Shown piece after piece: positions 1-9,196 of a stretch of DNA of 64,000 nt (positions are counted from its first letter, which is position 1; each line of letters begins with the position of its first letter). The notes beneath the pieces were generated by a model. The model was given only the letters and a program-made list of their open reading frames with translations. It was not told where the DNA came from and made no database searches. The DNA comes from Psychrobacter sp. UBA6766. Its GTDB lineage: Bacteria; Pseudomonadota; Gammaproteobacteria; Pseudomonadales; Moraxellaceae. The stretch covers positions 1 through 64,000 of the forward strand of contig NZ_DKGQ01000036.1 in the NCBI RefSeq assembly GCF_002453355.1. Reading direction: 5' to 3'. The translations under genes and the position numbers were made by a program.

Positions 1-498
1 TCTGAGAGCGGTTTTATTGACTATCGCGACGCCGAGCTGACGGCTGGTATTCGGGTTAGCGATATTCGCGGTGACCGTATTCGCTGGATCACCGAAAACT
101 TCTTTGCCGGGTTTTATTATTTGCAAAGTATCAATGCGCTTGCTGCCTTGTTTAATCGCAGTTTGTTTGCCGGTATTCGCCATAGTGAGGCGCATTACGC
201 TTGTTATCCAGTGGGATTTGGCTACCAATGGCATAGCGACAATCCCGCTGGGCGTGACGAGCGCGTTATCTCGGCGGTGTTTTATCTCAATGATGATTGG
301 AGCGATAGTGACGGTGGTGCTTTAGAAATCGTCGATAAACATGGCGTCCATCATAATATTATGCCTGTTGCCAATCGGCTGGTCATATTTGATAGCGACC
401 TACAACATCAGGTGCAAATTGCTCATCGTCAGCGTTATTCTATCGCGACGTGGATGCGCCGTGATGGTTTGGTGCCTTTTGTTGAGGATAATATTTAA
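1..498 (+). CDS. 2OG-Fe(II) oxygenase (5'-truncated by window edge)
   Basis: The reading frame is open from base 1, so the N-terminus lies outside the window; 165 residues are visible. The fold is that of an SM-20/prolyl-hydroxylase-like 2-oxoglutarate and Fe(II) dependent dioxygenase. The iron-binding HxD is visible as WHSD (His at 232-234, Asp at 238-240), the distal His is in DLQHQV (406-408), and the Arg that should bind 2-oxoglutarate is in QRYSIATW shortly after. The segment HYACYPVGFGYQWHSD is characteristic of this group. The substrate cannot be told; protein hydroxylation is possible by family. No downstream gene is clearly co-transcribed, the next start being about 55 bases away. 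Confidence 0.85.
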   Translation, partial: SESGFIDYRDAELTAGIRVSDIRGDRIRWITENFFAGFYYLQSINALAALFNRSLFAGIRHSEAHYACYPVGFGYQWHSDNPAGRDERVISAVFYLNDDWSDSDGGALEIVDKHGVHHNIMPVANRLVIFDSDLQHQVQIAHRQRYSIATWMRRDGLVPFVEDNI

Positions 499-555
499 AA
501 TTCATCAGCTATTACTCTTACTTTAAATAAGCCTTGTTTATTAAGGATAATGACA

Positions 556-1020
556 ATGCATAAAACCTTATTTAGAAGCTTTCTCTTAATTATCATCTTT
601 CCTCTGATTGTGAGCTGCGAGACGCCCAATCATCAAGCCGCTACTCAACAACACAATGAGTTATTTTTTACCTATTATTTGCCAAAATCCACCCCTGAAA
701 AACCTCTACTAATTAATCCGACCGCCATTACTACTGAATTCAAATATGAGGATGGGTGTCTGCTTGCATTTGACGGAAGCAGATGGATGACACCTGTATT
801 TCCTGAAGGACATGCAACTTTTGATAGTCATTATGAGACTTTAAAACTATTAGAAACAAGTTATAAAATGGGTGATGTCATTTCTGCAGCTGGCTATGTG
901 CGTCCTTACAACGGTGACAAAGTTAAAAGTTATAGTAATATCCCAGCCGAAAAGTGCATTACAAAGTATCTAGCAATATATTACGGCGATTATGAAAAAA
1001 TTTACTTGGATAAAAACTAA
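556..1020 (+). CDS. Hypothetical lipoprotein
   Basis: Protein of 154 residues that I do not recognise. It starts with a short basic stretch and a hydrophobic core ending in the lipobox LIVSC, which makes Cys21 the likely lipidation site, so the mature protein should be membrane-anchored in the periplasm. The ATG at 550 is in frame, but the GG of the AAGGAT ribosome site lies only three bases before it; the ATG at 556 has about nine bases of spacing and is preferred. The mature part is small, mixed in composition, with two cysteines (DGCLLAF and EKCITKY) that could form a disulfide. No catalytic motif is visible. Confidence 0.7.
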   Translation: MHKTLFRSFLLIIIFPLIVSCETPNHQAATQQHNELFFTYYLPKSTPEKPLLINPTAITTEFKYEDGCLLAFDGSRWMTPVFPEGHATFDSHYETLKLLETSYKMGDVISAAGYVRPYNGDKVKSYSNIPAEKCITKYLAIYYGDYEKIYLDKN

Positions 1021-1132
1021 AGTTATCTTGAGTATCAGAATTGAGTTGATAAACATCAGCATTAGATAAATCTTATAAGAATGAGCCAGATGTTATCACA
1101 AGAAATATTAAATTAACTTATCTAGGACTGTC

Positions 1133-2338
1133 ATGAGTTTAGAAAATAATAGTAAAACCCATCAACAGCAAACGCTAGACTTAAGCATTGCTCTACTTGA
1201 GTGTCCTTCAGTCACACCAGATGATGATGGCTGCCAAGATATATTGTCAGAACGTCTGACGCAGGCTGGGTTTGACTGTGAGTTTATGTATTATGGTGAT
1301 AGACAGGCAAAAGGCGAACAAGCGGAAGTCAAAAACCTTTGGGCGCGGCGTGGCACTACTGATCCCGTTATTTGTTTTGCTGGTCATACCGACGTCGTGC
1401 CTACGGGTGATGAAAACAATTGGACTTATCCGCCATTTACGCCCACCATTGCCGATGGTTATTTATGGGCGCGCGGTGCAGCTGATATGAAAACGGGGAT
1501 TGCTGCTTTTACCGTTGCCGCCGAGCGTTTCGTCGCTAACCATCCTGAGCACAATGGTTCTATTGCCTTTTTAATCACCGCAGATGAAGAAGGGCCATCT
1601 ATCAATGGTACAGTGAAAGTCATCGAAGCGCTCGAAGCACGCGATGAAAAAATTACCTATTGCCTCGTTGGCGAGCCATCAAGTACCGATACGCTGGGTG
1701 ACATTATCAAAAACGGTCGCCGTGGCTCCTTGGGCGCGGTGCTTAGTGTCACTGGCAAACAAGGTCATGTCGCTTACCCGCATTTGGCTTGCAACCCGAT
1801 TCATGCGGCGATGGCAGCATTAGCAGAACTGACAAACGCGACTTGGGATAACGGTAATGACTACTTCCCTGCGACTTCCTTACAAGTCTCTAATATCAAT
1901 AGCGGCACGGGTGCAACCAACGTCATTCCAGAAACGCTTAATGCCGTGTTTAATTTTCGCTTTTCTACAGAAACCAGCGAAGATGAGTTAAAAGCAAAAA
2001 CCCATGCTATCTTTGATAAATACTTTGAGAATAGTAAAGCCAGCTATGGTATTCATTGGAAATTATCCGGTCAGCCATTTTTGACCCCTGAAGGCAAACT
2101 CGTATCAGCCTGCCAGAGAGCGATTAAAAAAGTTACTGATATCGATACTACTTTATCAACTTCTGGTGGTACTTCTGACGGACGCTTTATCGCGCCAACC
2201 GGTGCGCAAGTGGTTGAGCTTGGCGTACGTAACGCCACGATTCATCAGGTCGATGAAAAGGTAGAAATAGATGATTTGGGCAGATTGGCGCAGATTTATG
2301 AAGGGATTTTAGAAAACTTGTTGTTAGGTGATGAGTAA
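1133..2338 (+). CDS. dapE: Succinyl-diaminopimelate desuccinylase
   Basis: Hydrolyses N-succinyl-LL-2,6-diaminopimelate to LL-diaminopimelate and succinate in the lysine and meso-DAP (peptidoglycan) pathway; a cytoplasmic di-zinc M20 peptidase-family enzyme. Visible motifs are [12 protein letters not shown] (metal-binding His near residue 85 and catalytic Asp), RGAADMKTG (bridging Asp), [13 protein letters not shown] (catalytic Glu and metal Glu), and the C-terminal [10 protein letters not shown]. The 401-residue length is slightly above the usual 375-380 because of a short polar N-terminal extension. A weak AGGA ribosome site precedes the ATG. The gene is followed after 17 bases by a lipoprotein gene with its own good ribosome site. 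Confidence 0.96.
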   Translation: MSLENNSKTHQQQTLDLSIALLECPSVTPDDDGCQDILSERLTQAGFDCEFMYYGDRQAKGEQAEVKNLWARRGTTDPVICFAGHTDVVPTGDENNWTYPPFTPTIADGYLWARGAADMKTGIAAFTVAAERFVANHPEHNGSIAFLITADEEGPSINGTVKVIEALEARDEKITYCLVGEPSSTDTLGDIIKNGRRGSLGAVLSVTGKQGHVAYPHLACNPIHAAMAALAELTNATWDNGNDYFPATSLQVSNINSGTGATNVIPETLNAVFNFRFSTETSEDELKAKTHAIFDKYFENSKASYGIHWKLSGQPFLTPEGKLVSACQRAIKKVTDIDTTLSTSGGTSDGRFIAPTGAQVVELGVRNATIHQVDEKVEIDDLGRLAQIYEGILENLLLGDE

Positions 2339-2355
2339 TCTACAGGAAAGCGGTT

Positions 2356-3099
2356 ATGAAAATTAATCAACCTCATTTATTTTTGGTACTCGTAAGCTTT
2401 GGTTTGGTAGTCAGTGGTTGTAACAATATCAAAAAAGTGCAACCTGAAATGTACGCCGAAAAGGTAGCTTCTGAAAAAATAACTGAACCAGATAATAGTA
2501 ATGATGTCGATAAAGTGCAAATGCCGCAAGGCGAAGGCAGCTTTCCAGTCAATCCTGCATCAAAAACACCATGGTCTACACTCGATAGAGATGAACAAGT
2601 TAATGAGATAAAACGTATTGTCGTGAGTTACGGCGGTGAGTTACAAGGCTTGGGTTATAGTGATGCTAAAATCCTAGAAACTGCTGATATTTATGTCCTG
2701 AATGCTGATATATCAGAAGACAATCATCTACAGCTGACTCAAACATTATCAGAGTTGGTAGGAGCACCTATCGTAATAAATATTCTAGATAGTAGGATGG
2801 TTGATGAGATGGGAAGCTTGGAAACTTTAGAGCTATCAGCAATTGACCAAAATCAGATAGCAAATTTTTCGATTTATAATAACGAACATATCAACTCAGT
2901 AGCGCGAATTGTAGAAACGCATGGCGCTAAACTGCAATCACTTGGTTACTCAGGCGATTCAGAACTTAGCCTTCAAATTAGCTACTATCCCAAAAAACTG
3001 ACTAAGTCTGATTTTGAAAACTTAGAAAGAGCGTTAAAGCAGCTAACTGGTATTAATGTCACTGTGTTTAGAAAGAGCGTAACCATTAAGCCGCTTTAA
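2356..3099 (+). CDS. Lipoprotein with two internal repeats
   Basis: Protein of 247 residues with a signal sequence and lipobox VSGC (Cys22). After a low-complexity linker (residues about 23-73) it contains two related units of about 70 residues (roughly 74-147 and 174-245). Each unit opens with a helix ending in the same pattern, IVVSYGGELQGLGYS in the first and IVETHGAKLQSLGYS in the second, and ends with a predicted helix and a strand (LVGAPIVINILDSR and LTGINVTVFRKS). The family is not recognised. It begins 17 bases after dapE behind an AGGAAAG ribosome site, so it may be co-transcribed with dapE. No function is proposed. Confidence 0.75.
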   Translation: MKINQPHLFLVLVSFGLVVSGCNNIKKVQPEMYAEKVASEKITEPDNSNDVDKVQMPQGEGSFPVNPASKTPWSTLDRDEQVNEIKRIVVSYGGELQGLGYSDAKILETADIYVLNADISEDNHLQLTQTLSELVGAPIVINILDSRMVDEMGSLETLELSAIDQNQIANFSIYNNEHINSVARIVETHGAKLQSLGYSGDSELSLQISYYPKKLTKSDFENLERALKQLTGINVTVFRKSVTIKPL

Positions 3100-3126
3100 T
3101 CTACCTTTATACATAAGCACTCAATT

Positions 3127-3152
3127 GGTGGGTTATGCTGCGCCAACCCACC
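3127..3152. repeat. REP-like hairpin GGTGGGTT...AACCCACC
   Basis: A perfect 8-bp inverted repeat (GGTGGGTT at 3127-3134, AACCCACC at 3145-3152) encloses the loop ATGCTGCGCC and is followed by CTACC. The sequence resembles a hairpin word, GTGGGTTA-CGCTGCGC-TAACCCACCCTAC, that I recall as scattered in many proteobacterial intergenic regions. It lies between the convergent lipoprotein gene and the GyrI-like gene and could also act in transcript ending. Confidence 0.6.
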
Positions 3153-3191
3153 CTACCGCCACTGACAAGATTGCGTCACAGACTTGCGACT

Positions 3192-3716
3192 CTACTCAAT
3201 CCCAATATAAAGATCCAACTCGCCATATTCTAAATTACCATCAATATAGTGCTCAAAATCGACCTTATAAGTGCGTTTGTGCTCACAGCTTGGATCATTA
3301 AAATACTCCCAAGCCTTCTCCCACGCATTCATTGCTGTATTTGGCATATTACCTTTTTCAGAAAACACCATATATTTTCCTGCAGGGATGCTGACCGATA
3401 CCAAATTGCTTGCTTGTTTATCGCTATTAGCACTGACCCTATCAACCGCGTCATCATTATCTGACTGTGCCTTCTCACTATCTACCTTCCAACTGGCAAC
3501 CACATCGAAAGCACCTGCATCGTCACTCTCATAGTTACGATAAATACCGAAGATATCCTGACCTTTTTCAAGCTGGCCCGCATGGTTTTGATAAAAATTT
3601 TGCCATAGCTTGCCTAACCTTGCTGTTTCATGGCTAATTTCAGCGTGATTGGTGGTACGAACGCTGATGCCTACGCAGGCTTGTTCATCGGTCAGCTCTT
3701 GGATTGGTGCAGTCAT
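3192..3716 (-). CDS. GyrI-like / effector-binding domain protein
   Basis: Stand-alone bacterial effector-binding domain of the GyrI-like/AraC C-terminal (Cass2-type) family, 174 residues, cytoplasmic. Support comes from the opening CVGISVRTTN followed by the helix with LGKLWQNFY, then IFGIYRNYESDDAGAFDVVASW, the PAGKYMVFSEKG strand, and the end segment AWEYFNDPSCEHKRTYKVDFEHY; this order is typical for the family, which binds small cationic compounds. An acidic stretch (about residues 77-95, DSEKAQSDNDDAVDRVS) is an insertion relative to typical members. There is no DNA-binding domain, so it is not itself a regulator. The ligand is unknown. It lies 65 bases downstream of iscX on the same strand. 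Confidence 0.75.
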   Translation of the reverse strand: MTAPIQELTDEQACVGISVRTTNHAEISHETARLGKLWQNFYQNHAGQLEKGQDIFGIYRNYESDDAGAFDVVASWKVDSEKAQSDNDDAVDRVSANSDKQASNLVSVSIPAGKYMVFSEKGNMPNTAMNAWEKAWEYFNDPSCEHKRTYKVDFEHYIDGNLEYGELDLYIGIE

Positions 3717-3781
3717 GAGGCAGTTTTTCCTGTTTATATTTAAGGTGATATTTTTTATTGAAATATGTTCGATGTATTATG

Positions 3782-3991
3782 CTAGTCAGCCTCGTCAATC
3801 CAATTCATCTGAATCGCTTCTAAAATACCTTCGTTTGATTTTTGCGGGTCATCATCAAAGCCTTCAAGTTCAGTCACCCAGCGATGCAAATCCGTAAAGC
3901 GGACATACTGTGGATCAGTCTCTGGAAATTTCTCATAAAGCTCAATAGCGATATCTAAGCTGTCTGTCCATTTTAACTTCTGCGGGGTCAT
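3782..3991 (-). CDS. iscX: Fe-S assembly protein IscX
   Basis: Small acidic protein of 69 residues of the IscX (YfhJ) family, which binds IscS and iron and adjusts the rate of iron-sulfur cluster assembly. The core [19 protein letters not shown], then the RFTDLHRWV segment and [17 protein letters not shown] match the family along its full length, including the acidic surface (EGFDDDP) that contacts the partner. A textbook AAGGAG ribosome site precedes the ATG. It is normally the last gene of the isc operon, but no other isc gene is nearby here, so it is a detached copy. Confidence 0.93.
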   Translation of the reverse strand: MTPQKLKWTDSLDIAIELYEKFPETDPQYVRFTDLHRWVTELEGFDDDPQKSNEGILEAIQMNWIDEAD

Positions 3992-4088
3992 GGTAGCTCC
4001 TTATTTTTAATTATTTTCATAAAATAGCGTTATAAAATGTCTCAGCACTATCCTATCAAAATTTATCACAGGATTATAGCCAAGTTAA

Positions 4089-4646
4089 TTATGCTACTGA
4101 TTTAGTCAGCGTCGTGGATTTGGTAGATTTAATCGCTACTTGATGTTCGTTCCATGAGTCAATAACATCTGTCAGCTGCGCGCCTATCATATCTAGTACC
4201 TCAGTTGTGCACTTACCCTTTTTATTGGTTAAAACAAATTTAGTCATACCAACACCCATCAGCTGATTTTTTACAAAAAAACGTGTTTCAAAATAGACAT
4301 ATTTTTTATCCCAACCGACAAGTGTACTATTTACCGTCATTTTATCTAAAAATTTAATCTCTTTAAGATAAACCATTTCTTGCATGGCAATAATCCAGCC
4401 GAGATTTTTAATGCCTTTTTGATGACAGCATGCCATCAGCCACTTAGTGATGTTTAACTCGATAAAAGATAAGTAGCGATAATTGGGCAGATGATCACGA
4501 AAGCCCATGTCATGTGGTAATACTCTATAGTGGCGTACAATTGGTTTGGTTAATGTTTCGAAACTTAGGTGTTCATTAGCCGATTGCTGTTTAAGCTGCT
4601 GCTTTAATAAGCTGACCATAATAAAAAAACGTATCAACATATTCAT
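4089..4646 (-). CDS. Hotdog-fold thioesterase-like protein (THEM6-like)
   Basis: Protein of 185 residues that looks like the 4HBT_2/THEM6-like hotdog family: a hydrophobic N-terminus, then RVLPHDMGFRDHLPNYRYLSF, in which HDMGF plus the following Asn resembles the acyl-CoA thioesterase entry motif, then KWLMACCHQKG and the strands IAMQEMVYLKEIKFLDKM and KKYVYFETRFFVKNQLMGVGMTKFVL. The role would be hydrolysis of an acyl thioester; the substrate is unknown. The first residues (LIRFFIMVSLL) are hydrophobic and may anchor it to the membrane. No ribosome site is evident before the ATG used, and a second Met ten codons in is a possible start. Confidence 0.65.
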   Translation of the reverse strand: MNMLIRFFIMVSLLKQQLKQQSANEHLSFETLTKPIVRHYRVLPHDMGFRDHLPNYRYLSFIELNITKWLMACCHQKGIKNLGWIIAMQEMVYLKEIKFLDKMTVNSTLVGWDKKYVYFETRFFVKNQLMGVGMTKFVLTNKKGKCTTEVLDMIGAQLTDVIDSWNEHQVAIKSTKSTTLTKSVA

Positions 4647-4723
4647 AAAGGAAGTCTCTGCACCGTTATTCTGTATTAATTATGAGTAAATATAGCTTTG
4701 ATAAATACTGCCTACCTTAACGT

Positions 4724-4750
4724 AAAAAAAGCCACCTCAGTGACTTTTTT
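4724..4750 (-). terminator. Rho-independent terminator after pntB
   Basis: In minus-strand RNA, GUCAC and GUGGC form a five-pair stem (one G-U pair) around the loop UGAG, flanked by an A-run before and a U7 run after. It sits about 30 bases past the pntB stop codon and closes the transhydrogenase operon. Confidence 0.75.
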
Positions 4751-4781
4751 CGTGAAAATATTATTAGTAGATGATTAGCAA

Positions 4782-6182
4782 TTAATGACCGCCGCCATTG
4801 ATGCTACGAACCATCTCTTCAACCATCTTTTTGGCATCACCAAAGATCATCATGGTTTTATCCATGTAGAATAGGCTGTTATCAAGACCTGCATAGCCCG
4901 TGCTCATCGAACGCTTAATCACCATCACCGTTTGGGCTTTGCTGACTTCTAGAATTGGCATACCAAAGATAGGCGATGTTGGATCGTCTTTAGCAGAAGG
5001 GTTGACCACGTCGTTCGCCCCAATGACTAATACCACATCGGTACTGGCAAAATCCGAGTTAATCTCATCCATCTCAAGGATATCGTCATAAGGCACATCA
5101 GCCTCTGCTAATAGTACGTTCATGTGTCCTGGCATTCGACCAGCGACTGGATGGATGGCAAAGCGAACATTGACGCCTTCTTCTTTTAATAGCTCGTACA
5201 ATTCTTTTACCGCATTTTGCGCGCGACCCTGCGCCATACCATAGCCCGGTACGATGACCACATTACTGGCATTGGCCATGAGGAAACCTGCGTCCTCTGC
5301 TGATCCTGCTTTATAGTTTTTCGGTGCACCATCATCGCCGCCTGCCGCTGCCGCTGTCTTGCCCATACCGCCAAATAAGACGTTCAGTAATGAGCGGTTC
5401 ATTGCTTTACACATGATATAAGATAAAATCGCGCCTGATGAACCGACGAGTGACCCTGCGATAATAAGCATCGAGTTGCCAAGGGTAAAACCGATACCTG
5501 CTGCCGCCCAACCTGAGAATGAGTTTAGCAAAGACACAACCACTGGCATATCACCGCCACCGATTGGGGCAATCCACATCCAACCGAAGATGACTGCAAT
5601 CACTGCCATGGCATAAAACGCTGGTAATGAATCAGTAACGAAGTACACGCCACCGAAAGCAATCATCGCAATAAATAGTAGTGCTTGTACTGGCTTTACC
5701 CAGCCGCCAACCAAAGTTTTCGCCCAGCTCTTCGCTGCTAATTTACCAAAAGCAAAGACTGACGCTGAAAAGGTAATCGCCCCGATAAAGCAACCGATAA
5801 ATAATTCAACACGAGCAACTGTGCCGTGCTGTTGTTCAGTATGCAGTACGGTTGCTAAGGCAATAGCGACCGCTGCTAAACCAACAAAGGAATGCATCAA
5901 AGCGACCGTTTCTGGCATTTGGGTCATGGCGACTGTCTTTGCTTTCCACATACCGACGATAGCACCTAATACCATCGCACCGATAATTAACCAAAGGACA
6001 GGGCCTTCCGCTAAGAAGAATGTCGTCACGACAGCAATGGCCATCGCAACCATACCCATACGGTTACCACGAATCGCCGTCTTTGGACTAGATAAACCAC
6101 GCAAGGTTAAGACAAAAAGGATAGCACCAACTAAGTAGAACCAGTCAGCATTTGCAGAAATCATGTTTGTTAAATCGCTCAT
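4782..6182 (-). CDS. pntB: NAD(P) transhydrogenase subunit beta
   Basis: Beta subunit of the proton-translocating transhydrogenase of the inner membrane, which reduces NADP+ with NADH using the proton gradient. The first about 290 residues hold the membrane domain II with roughly nine hydrophobic segments (for example [16 protein letters not shown] and [19 protein letters not shown]). The C-terminal NADP(H)-binding domain III is visible in [41 protein letters not shown] and [12 protein letters not shown]. Its 466 residues match the family (E. coli 462). The ATG overlaps the pntAB stop codon by four bases (ATGA) with GGAGG upstream, so translation is probably coupled. Confidence 0.97.
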   Translation of the reverse strand: MSDLTNMISANADWFYLVGAILFVLTLRGLSSPKTAIRGNRMGMVAMAIAVVTTFFLAEGPVLWLIIGAMVLGAIVGMWKAKTVAMTQMPETVALMHSFVGLAAVAIALATVLHTEQQHGTVARVELFIGCFIGAITFSASVFAFGKLAAKSWAKTLVGGWVKPVQALLFIAMIAFGGVYFVTDSLPAFYAMAVIAVIFGWMWIAPIGGGDMPVVVSLLNSFSGWAAAGIGFTLGNSMLIIAGSLVGSSGAILSYIMCKAMNRSLLNVLFGGMGKTAAAAGGDDGAPKNYKAGSAEDAGFLMANASNVVIVPGYGMAQGRAQNAVKELYELLKEEGVNVRFAIHPVAGRMPGHMNVLLAEADVPYDDILEMDEINSDFASTDVVLVIGANDVVNPSAKDDPTSPIFGMPILEVSKAQTVMVIKRSMSTGYAGLDNSLFYMDKTMMIFGDAKKMVEEMVRSINGGGH

Positions 6183-6568
6183 GCGTTGCCTCCATTCTCA
6201 GTCGTGCCAGCTTCAAGTGCAGGGGCTTTTTTTACTTTAGGCTTAAACATTGCAAGCATACGCTCAGTCACGGCAAAACCACCGAAAATATTGATACTGG
6301 CTAAAAATACCGCGAAGGCACCCAGCAAACTGGTTGGCGCAAATACCGACCCATCAATGGTGACGGTTTGCAGCATCGCACCGACGATAACAATACTTGA
6401 TAAGGCATTGGTTACTGCCATTAGTGGCGTGTGCAATGCTGGCGTGACGCCCCAAACGACGTAATATCCGACGAAAATAGCGAGCACAAATACCGTGAAA
6501 ATCGCTACGAACGGTGTGCTACTCATGGCCGCACCCGCTGGCGCTGCCGCTAATATAGTGGCAATCAT
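6179..6568 (-). CDS. pntAB: NAD(P) transhydrogenase subunit alpha part 2
   Basis: Membrane part of the alpha subunit as a separate polypeptide (129 residues). It has three or four hydrophobic segments ([52 protein letters not shown]) and the typical TERMLAMFK end. In E. coli this part is fused to the nucleotide-binding domain in one PntA; here it is split as in Rhodospirillum and Pseudomonas, and joins PntAA and PntB in the enzyme. The start has GGAGG six bases upstream. It follows pntAA after about 70 bases. Confidence 0.95.
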   Translation of the reverse strand: MIATILAAAPAGAAMSSTPFVAIFTVFVLAIFVGYYVVWGVTPALHTPLMAVTNALSSIVIVGAMLQTVTIDGSVFAPTSLLGAFAVFLASINIFGGFAVTERMLAMFKPKVKKAPALEAGTTENGGNA

Positions 6569-6639
6569 CTAATCCTCCTAAAAAATTATTCGTTACTGCA
6601 AATGTAGGGTCATGAAGTAATTGAGACTTGATTTAAAGC

Positions 6640-7791
6640 TTAGCGTTTAGCAAGGCGAACTTGGTTGTCATGCGTCACTGCTAATGCGCCTTGAATCTCA
6701 TCATTCATGTCTAAATTGAGTGCCAGTGTGTTTGCAGCGTCTGTTGCGGCAGGGGCTATTAAGGTGGTGATAAAATTAACTAGGTTATTGGCGTATAAGT
6801 CTGAAGACTGCGCCGCCAGTTGTGATGGGATATTTGCTGCGCCAACGATACGAACACCGTTTGCCGTGGTAATGGTCTCGTCAGGAATACTGCCTTCGAC
6901 GTTGCCGCCCGTTCCAGCGGCCATATCGATGAGCACGGATCCTGCTTTCATTTTGGCAAGCGTTGCCGCATGTACCAAGCGTGGAGCGTTACGACCAGGA
7001 ATTTGCGCGGTAGTGATAACGATATCAGCATTGCTTAACGCCTTATCCACCACAGCGGCTTGGTCTTTAATGTATTGTTCAGATGGTGTCCACGCATAGC
7101 CACCTGTGGCTTTGGCCTTTTGCGCTTCGTCTTCACTCATTGGAACATCAAGCCATTTGCCGCCAAGCGATTCCACTTGTTCTTTCGCAGCAGGGCGCAA
7201 ATCACTGGCTTCAACAACAGCACCTAAGCGTTTTGCCGTGGCAATCGCTTGCAATCCTGCAACCCCAACGCCTAAGATAACGACTTTAGCAGGTTTGACT
7301 GTACCAGCTGAGGTCATAAACATTGGGAATGGTCGTGAATATTCGTTGGCAGCTAGCAGTACTGCCTTATAACCAGCAAGGTTGGCTTGCGATGACAAGA
7401 CATCCATATTTTGGGCGCGTGACAAGGTTCGTGGCAATAGCTCCATGGCAAAGGCAGTTGCACCTTTGGCTGCATAAGTATCAAGTTGGGCATTACGGTA
7501 TGGGTCGAGCATACCAATGACGATTTGACCAGCTGTTAAATGTTCAGTCACTGTCATGGGTAAGTCATTCACCGTGGTAATAATTTGAGATTGATTGACG
7601 ACCTCGGTGCTACTGTTAGCAATGTCAGCTCCAGCAGATTGATACAGCTCATCCGCGTAATACGCCGCTTGACCTGCACCTGACTGAATGACGACTTCAA
7701 ACCCAAGTTTACGTAATTTTTTTACTGCGTCTGGGGTTAGCGCGACCCGACTTTCACTTGCGCTATCTGCACTAATCACACCAATCTTCAT
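6640..7791 (-). CDS. pntAA: NAD(P) transhydrogenase subunit alpha part 1
   Basis: Soluble NAD(H)-binding domain I of the transhydrogenase, 383 residues, related to alanine dehydrogenase. The opening MKIGVISADSASESRVALTP is the family start; the Rossmann segment VVILGVGVAGLQAIATAKRLGAVVEASDLRP (near 170-200) binds NAD(H), and TGGYAWTPSEQYIKDQ belongs to the mobile loop region. DMAAGTGGNVEGS and the NIPSQLAAQSSDLYANNLVNF segment are conserved. It is the first gene of the three-gene operon with pntAB and pntB. A weak imperfect hairpin lies about 90-130 bases upstream of its start. Confidence 0.96.
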   Translation of the reverse strand: MKIGVISADSASESRVALTPDAVKKLRKLGFEVVIQSGAGQAAYYADELYQSAGADIANSSTEVVNQSQIITTVNDLPMTVTEHLTAGQIVIGMLDPYRNAQLDTYAAKGATAFAMELLPRTLSRAQNMDVLSSQANLAGYKAVLLAANEYSRPFPMFMTSAGTVKPAKVVILGVGVAGLQAIATAKRLGAVVEASDLRPAAKEQVESLGGKWLDVPMSEDEAQKAKATGGYAWTPSEQYIKDQAAVVDKALSNADIVITTAQIPGRNAPRLVHAATLAKMKAGSVLIDMAAGTGGNVEGSIPDETITTANGVRIVGAANIPSQLAAQSSDLYANNLVNFITTLIAPAATDAANTLALNLDMNDEIQGALAVTHDNQVRLAKR

Positions 7792-8294
7792 ACCGTCTCC
7801 TTTTGTCTAACGACTATTCTCACGTCTAATGACTACCTTTTAACACCCTCAACGCACATCTAAAAAGCACAGGGGACAAAAAATCTTCGGTCAGGTTGAT
7901 TGAGAACTGACGACCAAAGATTATCAATTTAATAAATGATGACTACTTTACCATCATGCCATTTTATTATAGATATATCGTCTTCTAATTTTCATCGTCT
8001 AATAATGACCCATAAGTTAATAAAAAGTTTGCCACCTTTGCCATAGTTATAACTTTTATTGTTATATTAAAAACTTTTACTTTTTAGCTATTCTTGAAAA
8101 TATATAAAGAATTAGAATTGGTAACAGTACAAATAGGAATATATAATATTTCAAATCATAAAATAGTTTTATGATAGAACTTAAAAATACAAAACGATTA
8201 TCAACAAGTCAAGATAAACTTATGGATGACGTATAATAAGAAAACTGGACACTATACTTTGCTGATTATTGACTCATTATAATAAGGAATAACG
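7792..8294. other. Divergent intergenic region pntAA/yaaA
   Basis: About 500 bases of AT-rich DNA between divergent genes. It must hold both promoters, but I could not assign either with confidence. An imperfect inverted repeat (AATCTTCGGTCAG at 7882-7894 against CTGACGACCAAAGATT at 7907-7922) lies in the probable 5' leader of pntAA. No gene was found here. Confidence 0.5.
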
Positions 8295-9095
8295 ATGTAT
8301 TTTTTACTCTCTCCTGCCAAATCTCTCAATGAAAAAGACTCTATCCCCGTGAATCTAAGCAATCACTATAGCCAGCCTGAACTGATCGAACAGGCGCAAA
8401 TACTGATGAAAGCATTGAAATCAAAAGAGCCGATTGATTTGCAAGAGCTGATGGGTATCTCTGACGATTTGGCACAGCTCAATGCTAAACGTAATCAAAA
8501 CTGGGCTTGGAGTAATAATGAACCTTTTACGACCACCAACGCCAAACCTGCGGGTTATTTATTCGATGGTGATGTTTATAGCGGTCTTGATATGTATAAC
8601 ATGGATAAGGAAACTGCTATTTACGTCAATGAGCATCTTGGTATTTTGTCAGGGCTTTATGGCGTATTAAAACCGCTGGATTTAATTCAGCCTTATCGCC
8701 TAGAGATGGGAATTAAGCTAAAAAATGAGCGTGGCGATAATCTGTATGAATTCTGGGGAGAGGAAGTAACTAATACTATCAATGCGCGTATGGCAAATAG
8801 CGAAGATAAAGTTTTGGTTAACCTCGCTTCTAATGAGTATTTTAAGGTAATAAAAAAGAAAGCACTGAATGCTGAAGTTATCACGCCACGATTTGAAGAT
8901 GAAAAAAATGGTCAATATAAAGTGATTAGCTTTTATGCCAAAAAAGCGCGTGGACTGATGGTGAAGTATGCGGCTGATAATAAATTAACCAGTGCTGAAC
9001 AGTTAAAGCAGTTTGATTTGGCGGGATATTATTATATTGATGAGCTATCTGATGATAAAACGTGGGTGTTTCGTCGGGATGAGGCAAGTCAGTAA
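8295..9095 (+). CDS. yaaA: Peroxide stress protein YaaA (DUF328)
   Basis: Member of the YaaA/DUF328 family, 266 residues (E. coli 258). In E. coli YaaA is induced by OxyR and lowers intracellular free iron during hydrogen peroxide stress; it has a DNA-binding fold. Family marks are the start MYFLLSPAKSLNE, the AKPAGYLFDGDVYSGLD segment, LSGLYGVLKPLDLIQPYRLEMG, NLASNEYFKVIK and FYAKKARGLMVKY. A clear AAGGAAT ribosome site precedes the ATG. It is a single gene, ended by a strong bidirectional terminator shared with groEL. Whether OxyR controls it here cannot be seen. Confidence 0.93.
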   Translation: MYFLLSPAKSLNEKDSIPVNLSNHYSQPELIEQAQILMKALKSKEPIDLQELMGISDDLAQLNAKRNQNWAWSNNEPFTTTNAKPAGYLFDGDVYSGLDMYNMDKETAIYVNEHLGILSGLYGVLKPLDLIQPYRLEMGIKLKNERGDNLYEFWGEEVTNTINARMANSEDKVLVNLASNEYFKVIKKKALNAEVITPRFEDEKNGQYKVISFYAKKARGLMVKYAADNKLTSAEQLKQFDLAGYYYIDELSDDKTWVFRRDEASQ

Positions 9096-9124
9096 TTTTT
9101 AAAAAGTTATCTAATTTGTATCAT

Positions 9125-9157
9125 AAAACCCCGATAAGCTTAGCCTATCGGGGTTTT
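9125..9157. terminator. Bidirectional terminator yaaA/groEL
   Basis: A perfect 12-bp stem, AAAACCCCGATA (9125-9136) with TATCGGGGTTTT (9146-9157), has a nine-base loop and T-runs in both directions. It lies between the convergent yaaA and groEL genes. Confidence 0.9.
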
Positions 9158-9196
9158 GTTTAAACTCGGTTTAACGTGTACGTTATGACAAAGTCA

